Of a stretch of 37,841 nt of DNA, positions 24,221-36,580 are shown in pieces. The notes below the pieces were generated by a model. It did not search any database. It was not told where the DNA came from and worked only from the letters and a program-made list of their open reading frames with translations. Position numbers and translations under genes: made by a program. The DNA lies in assembly GCA_947177125.1 (NCBI GenBank), contig CAMWTH010000004.1, positions 1 through 37,841 of the forward strand. The letters run 5' to 3'. Numbering within the stretch: the stretch's first letter is position 1; each line of letters starts with the position of its first letter. This DNA comes from an uncultured Mycoplasma sp. GTDB lineage: Bacteria > Bacillota_I > Bacilli_A > Mycoplasmatales > Mycoplasmoidaceae.

Positions 24221-24574
24221 ATGGATATATTTATGCAAGTTTTAGGCTATATTGGAGCTATAGGAATTGCTTTTTTTAGTTTTCCTGAAATTATTAGATG
24301 TTTTAAAAGTAAAAGTACAGTTAATGTTAATGTGTGACTTTTTGGGTTATTAGCTGTAAGTTCTGCATGTTTTTGAATTACAGGTTTTTATAATGTCTCA
24401 AAAGATGTGGCTGCAGGAAATGATTTTTCATTTGGATTAGCAGTTGCAATAGCTAATGTATTTAGTTTCCTTTCACCTGTTATTATTTTGTTTTACAAAT
24501 TAATTAATGTGTTGGCAGCAAAAAAGCATGGAATGAATGAAAAAGAATATCAAGAATTTAAGAAAGTAAAATAA
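24221..24574 (+). CDS. SemiSWEET / PQ-loop family transporter-like membrane protein (117 aa)
   Basis: GGAGGA SD at 24205-24210; MDIFMQVLGYIGAIGIAFFSFPEIIRCFKSKSTVNVNVWLFGLLAVSSACFWITGFYNVSKDVAAGNDFSFGLAVAIANVFSFLSPVIILFYKLINVL; three hydrophobic spans and PQ-loop-like FSFPEI; missed by track because of TGA=Trp. Confidence 0.78.
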
Positions 24575-24598
24575 TTGTATTTTTAAAAAAATGATGGT

Positions 24599-24635
24599 AA
24601 TTAAAAACTAAAAAATTTTAGTTTTTAATTTTTTT
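24599..24635. terminator. Bidirectional terminator between convergent genes
   Basis: AATTAAAAACTAAAA-aa-TTTTAGTTTTTAATT palindrome with T-run on + strand, between stops at 24574 (+) and 24618 (-). Confidence 0.75.
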
Positions 24636-25118
24636 ATTTAAATTTTCAAATTCTGCTTTAAATTTTTTTCATTTGATTTCTTCTATTTCTAAATCTATAA
24701 CACTGGCTATTGTTACATTTTCATTTGCTAAATAATTTATTGCTTCATTGAAATTATTAACTTTTTTGTCTCCTCTTGCTTCACATGTGTCTATAACGTA
24801 ATTTAAAATATCATTTTCACTTTCAAAATACAGAAAGATACCAACAAAAGAAGAGTAATCTAAAAAATATCCTTTATTAATATTTTTATTAAAATTTATT
24901 TTTTCAATAATCAATTCAAAACCTTTTATATTTTTTAAAATTCTTTTATTAATAAAATTTTGATTTGGGTTTTTATTGTTTTTTCTTTCAATATTTTGAC
25001 TAAAAAATTCTTTTCACTGATTTTCACTTTCAAGCAATAAAACACTGTTATTAATAGATGCAGTTTTTAGTTTTGAATAATTGTTTATATTTTTAAAAAT
25101 TTCTATTTTCAATTTCAT
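24618..25118 (-). CDS. Hypothetical protein (~166 aa)
   Basis: Minus-strand ATG at 25118; MKLKIEIFKNINNYSKLKTASINNSVLLLESENQWKEFFSQNIERKNNKNPNQNFINKRILKNIKGFELIIEKINFNKN...EIKWKKFKAEFENLNKKIKN; extends track ORF 24669..24914 through TGA on both sides. Confidence 0.72.
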
Positions 25119-25182
25119 AATTAATTTAAGTCTGGTTTATAAATATTGATTATATAATTTATAAAGATATATTGGTTAACAA

Positions 25183-26523
25183 ATGAAAATTAAAAAAATA
25201 AGAAAAATATTTTTGGGATTATTTTTTGCTGTAATTCCATTTACTTTATCAAGTTGTTCTGCTACTACTTCAGTCATGAATAATATAAGTATTTGAGAAA
25301 AATATAATACTTTAGGAAGTTATATTAATGAAAATTATTCTGATGGATTAAAATGAATTTCACAAAGAACATTTTCTTTAAGAATGAGAATAAATCCTGA
25401 AACTGAAGGTGAATCAGATAAGTTTGAATTTGGTACAGCATGAATTTATGCAAAAGACAGTTCAAGTTCTTTTACATACTATTTAGCAACAAATATTCAT
25501 GTTATTAGTAATTTAAATTCACTAAATAGTGATGTGAAAAGATATCAAGAAACTGATTGAGGTGGATCAAAAAAATTGGAAAATTATAATTTCGTAAATT
25601 TATCTTTTAATTTTGTTAGTGATGACCATGTTTCTAGTCTTTTAAAAAAACCTAATGGTGATATTAATTACTTATATGAGTATCCAACACCTAAAAATTA
25701 TGATGATCCCTATATTACCTTATTTTCTGAAAATCATGCAATTCAAAAACCTGAAATTGTTTATACAGCTACAGGAAATAATTTATTAAAAAACACTACC
25801 AATAAAAATGATTACATTAATCCATACACTAAAAAAATAATAGAAAATCCTGCTATAGATTTTGCAATTATTAAAGTTGATTTTAGTTCAGTTTTAGATG
25901 AAAAAAACCAAAATGGTACAACAGTAAAACAATTTCTTGAAACTTATGATAGTAATCCAACAACATTTAGTAGCAATTCTACTATTGATTACAATAGTAC
26001 TTTTTATTTAGCTGGATTTCCAGAAGAATATCAAATTTGAAAACCTAATTTAAATGTTGCTTGATTGGGTCTTGATGAAATTAGATTGAATTCAAATAAT
26101 AACTTTATTAGTTTGAATTATGAAAGTCAAATAAGTAAATATGCAAGTTTTGATAATCCTCAAGGACCTATGCCTTTAGCTTCTTCAATTAGTTATGTTA
26201 AACAAGAAACAAAAGATTATTTGTTTTTATGATATAGAAATGTTGCTAATCAACTTATTATAGGTGGTGGAAGCTTAGGTGGTGGTGCATCTGGTAGTAT
26301 GCTAGTTTCTGAAAAAGATAATAAGTTTTATGTTGTTGGTATCTATTGAGGTGCATACGAATTTACTACAAGAAATGGGATAGATTATGCATATGGTGGA
26401 GTTGATTTAATTAAAACAAATCCATATTACATTGATGTAGATAATAGAGGAATAACTATGAGATATAATTTCCCAGGATATGATGTTACAAAAGCAGCAG
26501 GTATTGCAGTTAAAGAAATTTAA
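25183..26523 (+). CDS. DUF31-type (Mycoplasma trypsin-like serine protease/MIP-like) lipoprotein, 446 aa
   Basis: Lipoprotein signal MKIKKIRKIFLGLFFAVIPFTLSSC; FEFGTAWIY...YLATNIHVI (His), AIDFAIIKVDF (Asp), GGGASGSMLVSEKDNKFYVVGIYWG (Ser). Frame checked through several TGA. Confidence 0.82.
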
Positions 26524-26526
26524 TTT

Positions 26527-27258
26527 ATGATAAGTAAAAAACAAAAAATTTTTGCTGTTTTATTAGCAAGTGGTAATGGTACAAGATTAAATCATAGATT
26601 ACCTAAACAATTTGTTACTATTAATAAATTTCCAGTCTTTTTTTACCCATTAACAACATTTTTAAAAGTTAAAGAAATAGATTCAATAATTTTAGTTGTT
26701 AATTCTAATTTTCAAAATTATGTTCAGAAATTTATTAATAAATTTAACTTTCAAAATAAAGTAAAAATTGTGTCAGGCGGTAAATCTAGACATGATTCTT
26801 TAATCAATGGTTTAAAATACTTAAAAAATAATTTTAAAATTGAACCAGATGATTTGGTTATATCACACGATGTGGCAAGACCTTTAGTTTCAAAAGAAAT
26901 TATAAAAAATAATATTTTAAAACTATTAGAAAATGAGTTTGAAGTAACTAGTACTGGTTTATTTTCTTCTGATAGTGTAGCATTAGTAGAATCTGAAAAA
27001 AAAATTGAAAAAATTTTAGATAGAAAAAAAGTGTTTTTAGAGCAAACACCACAAGCTGCAAAATTTTCAATTTTTAATGAAATTTATTTTTACAAAAAAA
27101 ATATAGATGAATTTTTAAATAAAACAAATGACTTTTGTGGAATTGCATTAATTTTTAATAAGAAAATAGGAATAGTAAAAGGGAATGTATTAAATTTTAA
27201 AATTACTACAAATCAAGATTTGTTGTTATTTAAAAGAATATTAAATTGTAAAAACTAA
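26527..27258 (+). CDS. ispD: IspD/TarI-family cytidylyltransferase, most likely 2-C-methyl-D-erythritol 4-phosphate cytidylyltransferase
   Basis: VLLASGNGTRLNHRLPKQFVTI, VSGGKSRHDSLINGLKYL, LVISHDVARPLVS, EQTPQAAKF motifs. Confidence 0.8.
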   Translation: MISKKQKIFAVLLASGNGTRLNHRLPKQFVTINKFPVFFYPLTTFLKVKEIDSIILVVNSNFQNYVQKFINKFNFQNKVKIVSGGKSRHDSLINGLKYLKNNFKIEPDDLVISHDVARPLVSKEIIKNNILKLLENEFEVTSTGLFSSDSVALVESEKKIEKILDRKKVFLEQTPQAAKFSIFNEIYFYKKNIDEFLNKTNDFCGIALIFNKKIGIVKGNVLNFKITTNQDLLLFKRILNCKN

Positions 27259-27329
27259 TATTTTTAAGCATAAATAATTTTGGTTTATTAAAATAATAAT
27301 ATTGCTAAAAAACAAAGGAGTTTTTAAAA

Positions 27330-28799
<1,470 letters not shown>

Positions 28800-28805
28800 A
28801 AAAGT

Positions 28806-29819
28806 ATGAATGCAAACAAACCAAAAGTTTATATTCCTAGTTTAAGTTTTAAACAAACTGTAGATTATGATCAAGATCTTAAAAAAAGCATTTTTAAATG
28901 ATTTGAAATGAATAACTACCAATTAATAAACATAGATTTGCCTTTGTCATCTGAAACAAGTACAAAAATAAATTCAGATTGTAGTTTATTGAGATCAATT
29001 GATTTTGACTCAACTACTGATTATTCAATATATGAAATTATCAATTCTTATGACAATTTAATTCGCTATATTTATTATTACTATGAGCCTGAAAATAATT
29101 TAGCTTTATTTTTTAAATACAACATAATTGATCGAGATTTAGTTAATAGTAGAGTTTTAAAAGAATCATTGATTTATCATTTTGAAATAAATTTTAAAGA
29201 AAGTGATCGTTTAGATTTTGTTGATAAAAAAAACAAAATTTTAAAAAATATTTTAAAAAGTTTATGAAACCATATTTTTGAATTTGTGAGTAACAATAAA
29301 TTTAGTCAAATTCAAGTTTTAAAAGATTGTAATTTGGTAACATCAGAAAAAGTTAATTTTTTAAGTCCTTTAAATAATTACAAAAATAGTTTAGAAAAAT
29401 ACTTAAAAGTAAAAAAGATTTCTGCTGTTTTTTATCAAGAAAAAAATTTCTTAGAAAATTTTAATAACTGCTTTCTACAAAGTTATGATGCTAATAATAC
29501 AGTTTGTTTGTATGTTTGATTTAATCAGTTCAAAACATATGATGAAATAATGACTTTAACTATTAGACCTAATTGAGATATATACAAAAAACAAAACAGT
29601 TTTAATGTAAATAGTTCAATTGATGTAGAAAAAAAAGATTTTGAAAATGATTTTTTAAATTTAACAAAAAAAGGTATTAAAGGAACCTCTTTAGCTATAA
29701 AGATTCATATTGAAAAACTACTAATTTATTTATTGGCTAAAAAAAATGAAAAAGAAATCCCTTCAAAATTAAATGATTTTTGCTTAAATTCTATTTTTAA
29801 AATAAAAAATATTAAATAG
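28806..29819 (+). CDS. Hypothetical protein (~337 aa)
   Basis: ATG 28806, 6 nt after lysS stop; frame joins 28908 and 29286 pieces through TGA to TAG 29817-29819. No recognised motif. Confidence 0.75.
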
Positions 29820-29981
29820 ATTTATTTTGGAATATACATTTTAAAGTTTTAAAATAGAAATAAGGGTATATATAATTAAAATTTTAATATATGTTGCAAT
29901 TTTGATAATTTAGTGTTATTTTTTTATTACTAAATCTTAAATTGTTTTTATAATTTTTAGATTTCTAAAAAAGGAGGCAGT

Positions 29982-32918
29982 ATGGGCAAAAAATCAAGAT
30001 TTTTAAAATTTTCATCTTTAGGAATTTTTTCTTTGAGTTTAGCAATGACTGCTGTTTCTTGTTCTGAGCATAACAGTTTACAAAGTTCATCTAATTTTTA
30101 TGAAAATGATTATCCTACTTTTTCTAATTTATTAACTGGAACTATTCCAGCATCATTAAATAATTTAAATGATAGTGCACCTACAAATTTTTCATATTCA
30201 TATTCAAATAATTACAATTTGTTACAAAACTTTAAAGAATTTAGAGCAAATAGCGATATTAATAAGTATGAGGGAAATCAAAGTGAAATAATAAAAGATG
30301 TTTCCTATTTTGCTTATTTATTGTGAAGAAAAAATGGTAAATCTTTCACAATTGAAAATGTAGAAGTTAATAATTTTGAAATAAAAGATGCAAACAATTT
30401 TAATATTGTTTTGGGTAAATCAAAAATTTCTTTTGATCTAAAAATTGATATTAAAGGTATCCAAGTTAGTCAGTTAAAAGCTTTTGATAAAGTATTTGAA
30501 TTGCTTCCTGAAAAAAAATATTCTTTGGAAATTTCTGTAAGTAATCAAATTTTTGAATCAACTGTTAATACATCTGTTGATGAATTTTTTATTGGGTGAA
30601 AAGTTAATAATTCAACTATAAAATTTGAAAATGAATGTTTTGATTCAGAGTTTTCACCTACTAGTGGTTCTTTTTCGTTTGCTTTTCCATATAAAATTAA
30701 AGGATTAACATCAAAACAAAATTATTTAGATATCTATTCAAAATACCAACCAGAAATTTTAAATATTTCACAACAAAATTTAAGTGATGATATTAGTGAA
30801 AAATTTAATGAAGATTTTCAAACTTATATGGAATATGTTGAAAATGGTATGGGTATTTTAAATATTTTAAGAAGCAATCCAACTGTTAAAAATTTGATTT
30901 TGAATTCAATTCCCTATATTGCAAAAATTATGGTTTCTGCAAAAGTTATTCCTGAAATTCTAAGTCCATTGATTATTGCAGCATTTGAACCTGGTAATGA
31001 GGCTAAACCATTTATAGAAATTGTTCAAGAATATAAAGGGTCAATTATTGAATACTTAAATTCAGTTTTTGGTCCTGTATCTGTGGTAGCTGAAACTTAT
31101 TTGAACTTATTTAAACCTAATATGGTCTCAGGTAGTAATGATTTTAAAAGTTTAGAAACTGGACTAAAATCTTTTGGTATTAGTGATGATATTATAAATT
31201 TGATTTATAATGACATAATTGGTCTTGATGGTAGAACTCCTAAAAAACTAATTGATATTATTTATGATAATGTTGAAATTTTTGTAAAAATTATTGAAAA
31301 AGATTATGAAGCTCAATCTAAAGATGATAGTATTTCAGATTCTACAACTAGTACTTCTACATCTGGAAACACAAGTTCAACAATTACAGAAACAACTTCT
31401 AGTGAAAATGATTCAACTCAAGCAATTTTGAACATAGTTAAATTAATTTTTTCAAAAAACACTGAAACTGATCAATATAACAAATTTTTTGATATTTTAA
31501 GTGGTGATGAAAAAACTGAATTTTATAATTCATTAGCTGCTTTAGTTGCTGGAACTAATAGTCAAATTGGGAATATTTTAAATTTAATTACTACAAGTAA
31601 TGAAAAATTTACAACAGAAAATGTAATTTCATTTGTAGACGCTTTGTATAACTTTTTAAAAAATTTGTTTGAAAGAAATGATAATTATGAACATTTTTAT
31701 TTACCAAACGCTTATAAAAATGTCTCATTTAATACGGGATTTACTACCTTACCCACAGTTAATAAATCTAATCAAACAATTTCTTTTGATTACCAAATAA
31801 AAATGACAATTAATAAAAAAATTGATGCAAGTCCAATAATTGCAGCTTTTAAAAACTTATTAAGTGTTGATTCTATTTCATCATTAATCAATATGTTTAC
31901 TGGAACAAATTTGAAAAAGATTGTTGGAGAAATTCCAGTGATTGGAAAGTTTGCTGAAGAAAGAATTATAAATGCTATATTACAAATAATTCCTACTAAT
32001 TTTTGACTTGGTGCTAATCAGGGTGAAAAGTATTATAAATCAAATGCTATTACATTTACTTATTCAGCAAATAATTCTAGTTTTTGACTGAAACCTGTAA
32101 GGATTTTAAATGACTATAAACTAGGTTATCAATTTGCATATAATACAAATCTTAAAATAGATGACCCAAGTTTTACTAATTCAATAACAAGTAATTATAG
32201 CTATAAAAATAATTCAATTTCTTTAGCAAGCATAAAATTACCTTTTGGTTCTGAATGAACTTTGAGCACAGATATAGGTGTTGACTTTTATTATTATAAT
32301 TTTTGATATTCTTTAATTCAAAATGTAGTTTTACGTGATTATGATTTTTCAAATTTATTTGTCTCAAAATCAATCAATTATGAAACAATTGCATCTACAT
32401 CTACTTATAATCCAGATTTATATGTAACTGACTTAACAATTGAAGATACATTTAAAAATATTGATATAAATCAATTAGTTTCTACTTATTCACCAACAGA
32501 TAGCAAAAATTATAAAAATGTTTATAGTGAATTTGTTTCTCCAGGTTCTTTATATTCTTGAAAAGATGGAATGGGTGGAAAATCAATGTTAGGAATAAAA
32601 CCAATTGTTTCTGATGAATTAAAAAATAGCTTATTAAATAAAGTTTATAAATTTAACTCTAAACAATTTAATAAAATTTTTAATGACTCTAATTTAAAAA
32701 TAGATAATTATGTTATCCCAACTCTTAATTTCAATGCCCCTTTAAAAATTTATCAAAAAGATTATGGTGTTAATGTTGAATTTAATATGAGGTTTTTAAC
32801 TGTGGAATTCATTTCTTATTTTCCTTTCAGTGTTTATAATTTAACTAAAAAGTCTTATGAAAACAGTTTTTATTATCAATTTTCATATATAGGTTCTGTT
32901 GACAATGCACAAAAGTAA
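29982..32918 (+). CDS. Large surface lipoprotein (~978 aa)
   Basis: SD AAGGAGG just upstream; signal/lipobox MGKKSRFLKFSSLGIFSLSLAMTAVSC; frame joins 29982, 30411, 30828 and 32571 pieces through TGA=Trp to TAA 32916-32918; internal Ser/Thr-rich segment DSISDSTTSTSTSGNTSSTITETTSSENDST. Confidence 0.87.
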
Positions 32919-33036
32919 ATAAAATTAATTTCTTTTTGCTATTGTAGTTAAAAACAAATAAAAGTAAAATTTATATGTTAAGTTATATATTTATTTAAAT
33001 ATATAAACAGAGTTAATTTATTGTTTTAGGATTTTT

Positions 33037-34512
33037 ATGAAATTTAATGCACTTAAGAAAAAAATTTTTAAATATAACTATGATGATAATTCATATGACT
33101 ATGATTATGACTATAGTGGAATGAACAACAATTACAATGGATATAATTATCAACCACCTGTTTCTAATGATAAAAAAAAGAAAAATAAAAATAAATTATG
33201 AATGTCTATTGCAGTTGTATCATCAGTTGTTGGTGCTTGTTTAATAGGATATGCAATATATACAATTACAAGTAACTCAACAATTGCCAATGAAAATCCT
33301 ATAGGAAATAATAACAACCAAAATAAATCTGATTTTACTTTTTCTTCAGATGCTTCTTATTGAATTAGTGAAAGAACACTATCTTTAAGATTTCTTTTTA
33401 AATCAAATGAAAATATGGGGACTAGTTCTTCTTCAGTTCAATCTGGAACAGGTTGAATATACCAAGCAGATCAAGCTTTAAATACTTTTTATATAGCAAC
33501 AAATTTACATGTTGCTAACATAGTTTCTTTTAATAACAATACAGTTACATCTTATGAAGGTAAAGGTTATTCAAGTGATAAATATGTGCTTGAAGAAGCA
33601 TATGTTGGATTAGATTTTAATGTTACCAGTGAAAAAAATGATTTTTCAAATGACATTTATTACTTTAAAACAAGTATTCCAGAAATTGTTTATACAACAA
33701 CTACTGATACCACTTACAATAATCTGTTTAATAATTCACAACAAAAATATTGAGGTCTTGGTCAAAATGGAAATGCTCAAAATTTTCCAGGTGCTACTGA
33801 TATTGCAATTTTAAAATATGTAATAAACCCTGATATTTCTACAACTGTTTTCTCTAATAGAAATCAAGCAGATGTTATTAACAAATCTTCTTATATTGAA
33901 AATTTTAAGAATTGAATTTCCAACTATTTTAACAATCCTACAAAAGTTTATAAAAATTATGTTGATGAGATTAGAAATGAGCTACTAAGTGGTTATCTAT
34001 ATATGGGAGGGTTTCCAAGTAAACCTGATGTTTTTGAAAATCCTAATTCAACTCAGAACATATCTTGACTTTCATTTTCAAATTTTAAAATAATTGATAA
34101 TAGTAATTTTTCTGGATTTATTTCATCTACATCTTTTTATGAAAATACAGAAGAATATAAATCTAATGTTCCTATAGCTTTTTACTCAAGTTCAAATAAG
34201 AATGACTATACTAAATATAATTATTTGAGCATTGGATATTTGTCTTTAATTGAAGCTGACAGTTTTTCTGGTGCATCTGGTTCACCTATAGTTATTAAGC
34301 ACAATGGAGAGTTTGAAATTGCTGGTATATATTGAGGATCAATTAGTTTTCAGGAAAAAACTACTGATAAAAACACTGGTGAAACTTATACATATGGTGC
34401 AATGAACTGATTTGCAACAAATTCATATGAATTAAAAAATAATGATAAAACTCCAGTTCAGTACAATTTAACAACTGAGATTGATAAAAAAATTAGTGAA
34501 ATAAAGGGTTAA
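33037..34512 (+). CDS. DUF31-type trypsin-like serine protease with N-terminal membrane anchor (491 aa)
   Basis: MKFNALKKKIFKYNYDDNSYDYDYDYSGMNNNYNGYNYQPP...KNKLWMSIAVVSSVVGACLIGYAIYTI; SGTGWIYQ...FYIATNLHVAN (His), ATDIAILKY (Asp), SFSGASGSPIVIKHNGEFEIAGIYWGS (Ser). Missed by ORF track because of TGA. Confidence 0.82.
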
Positions 34513-34538
34513 TTGAGACAAAAACTCTTTATTTTTTT
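34501..34538 (+). terminator. Rho-independent terminator overlapping the protease stop codon
   Basis: ATAAAGGGTT-loop-AACTCTTTAT (one G:U) followed by TTTTTTT. Confidence 0.7.
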
Positions 34539-34745
34539 ATTTTTCAGAAGCTGAGATTAAAAATTTAAAATGTAAACAGAAATTTTTATAGTATTAGAGG
34601 TTTGTTAAATTTACCAAAAAAATATAGTTATTTTTTAATTTTATTTTGTATACTTTAATATAAAAGAAATTAATAATTTCATATATTAATTTTTGATTAT
34701 ATATTTTAGTGAATAAAAGGTTAATGAACTAGAGGTAAAAAGTTT

Positions 34746-36542
34746 ATGGCTAATAATAAAACTGTTGTTGATAGAATTTTGGACTCAGTAGATGCAAATG
34801 ACTACATGAAAAAAAGAAAAACAACCTTTAACAAAGAAAACTACCTGTTAAATAATGATGAAAATGATTATCATTCCAGAAGAGAAGAGCAACCAAGAAG
34901 AGAATCAATTAGAGCAGAACAAAATACAACTCCTTTGATTATAAAAAAAGAAGATCAATATTATTTTGGTGACAATAATTCTGTTAGTAGAAAATCACAA
35001 GAGGAAAGAGTAAATCAAAATCTTCCAACTGTTAATCCACAGCAAAACCAAATTGTTAGAACTCAAAGTAGTTTAGATAACTCTAAAATTAAAATTAAAA
35101 AGGAAATGAACACATTACAAGACATTAACAATTCAACTCTTGTCCATTTGTTGTCTAATCGTGAAAAAACATTCTCTAAATCTTTTAGTGTAAAAATTAT
35201 TGGTGTTGGTGGTGCAGGTAATAACATAGTTAAATATATGGTTAATTCTCAAGAATGACCAGATTTTTGTGACATTATTGCATTAAATACTGACTATGTT
35301 GCTTTAAGTAATTTGGGTGAAAATTTAAGAAATATTTTTATTTTAGGTGCTGAAGAACTTAATGGTAATGGTTCGGGTGGAAACCCAGATACTGGTAAAA
35401 GAGCAGCTGAAGCTGATATAGAAGTATTAAAAACAATGCTTGAAGGAACAGATGTTTTAATTCTAGTTGCAGGTTTAGGAAAAGGTACTGGTACAGGTGC
35501 AACTCCAATTATTGCAAAAGCTGCTCAAGATTTAGGTATTTTAACAATTGGATTATTTAACTTACCATCAATTGGTGCAGAGGGTGAAAAAACATATTCT
35601 AATGCTTTACTAGGTTTGCAAAATTTAGCTTATTGCTGTAATGGTTTAACAACAGTAAATAATGACAAAATTATAAATGTTGATAAAGAAAAAATGTCTA
35701 TTAAAAGAGCATATGAAAGTGCTAATAAATATATAAAAACAATTGTTGAAGAAATTATAAATATTATTACTGTTCCAAGTGATATAAATGTTGATTTTGC
35801 AGATGTTAGAAATTTCTTTGAAGATAAAAATGGTTTTTTATTTATGAGAATTACTGCAACTGATTATACAAAAGATGGCATTAAAGATGCTATTGAAACA
35901 GGAATAAAAACAGGATTTAGTGACATTAATATTAAAAATTCTGAAAAGGCATTGATTAACTTCAAATTAAATGAAAATGTTCCAAGTTATGTTTTAGAAA
36001 ACACAAGAAGTGCTTTAAAAGAAATTGTTGAATCTGGAAATGTAAATATTGTTCATGGTGTAGCATACAATGATGTTTTTGAAGATGCTGAAATCAATGT
36101 TTTATTGACTGGTACTTTTGAATTAAGTGACATTGAAGATGTGCAACCAAAACTTCCAAGTGAGGACAAAGAATCTGCTAGCTCTAGCTCTTCATCAACT
36201 AGTTCAATTTATGATACTTTAAAAGAAATGGAAAATAATAAATCTGAACTTCCATCTTGAACTGATACATATGAATCTAAAAGCATTCAAAGTTCATATC
36301 CAAGCACTACAAAAATTTTAGGTATTCAAGATGAAGATACTGAAGAAGTCCCTTTCAATAATTCTGCTAGAAGAGAAAATCCTGGAAGATATTCTCAAGA
36401 ATATGGATCTCCAAGATATAATCAATACAATCGTCCTAGATACTATGATGATTATGAAGAAGATGAAAACTATTATGGTTCTAGAAGAAGTAAGAAGAAA
36501 AAAAGATCTTTGTTTGATAGAATTTTTAGAAGAAATAGATAA
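34746..36542 (+). CDS. ftsZ: Cell division protein FtsZ, divergent, with long N- and C-terminal extensions (~598 aa)
   Basis: Pieces 34746, 35313 and 36331-region joined in frame 0 through TGA 35256 and 36258 to TAA 36540. SVKIIGVGGAGNNIVKYM, ALNTDYVAL, GSGGNPDTGKRAAE, VAGLGKGTGTGATPIIAKAAQDLGILTIGL, NVDFADVRNFFEDKNGFLFMRI. Confidence 0.92.
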
Positions 36543-36545
36543 AGA

Positions 36546-36578
36546 AAAATCTTATGCAAAAAAAGCATAAGATTTTTT
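36546..36578 (+). terminator. Rho-independent terminator after ftsZ
   Basis: AAAATCTTATGC-aaaaaaa-GCATAAGATTTT TT. Confidence 0.9.
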
Positions 36579-36580
36579 AC

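Noticed and set aside
29880-29910. AT palindrome (attaaaattttaat) upstream of the large lipoprotein as an operator
   Set aside because: Short, purely A/T palindrome expected by chance in this base composition.
32176-32373. Minus-strand ORF 32176-32373
   Set aside because: Antisense to the contiguous 978-aa lipoprotein frame.
33620-33814. Track ORF 33620-33814
   Set aside because: Out-of-frame ORF inside the intact DUF31 protease frame 33037-34512.
34640-34745. Promoter upstream of ftsZ (TATACT/TATAAA-like boxes)
   Set aside because: Many equally good AT-rich -10 matches and no convincing -35; cannot be assigned by eye.
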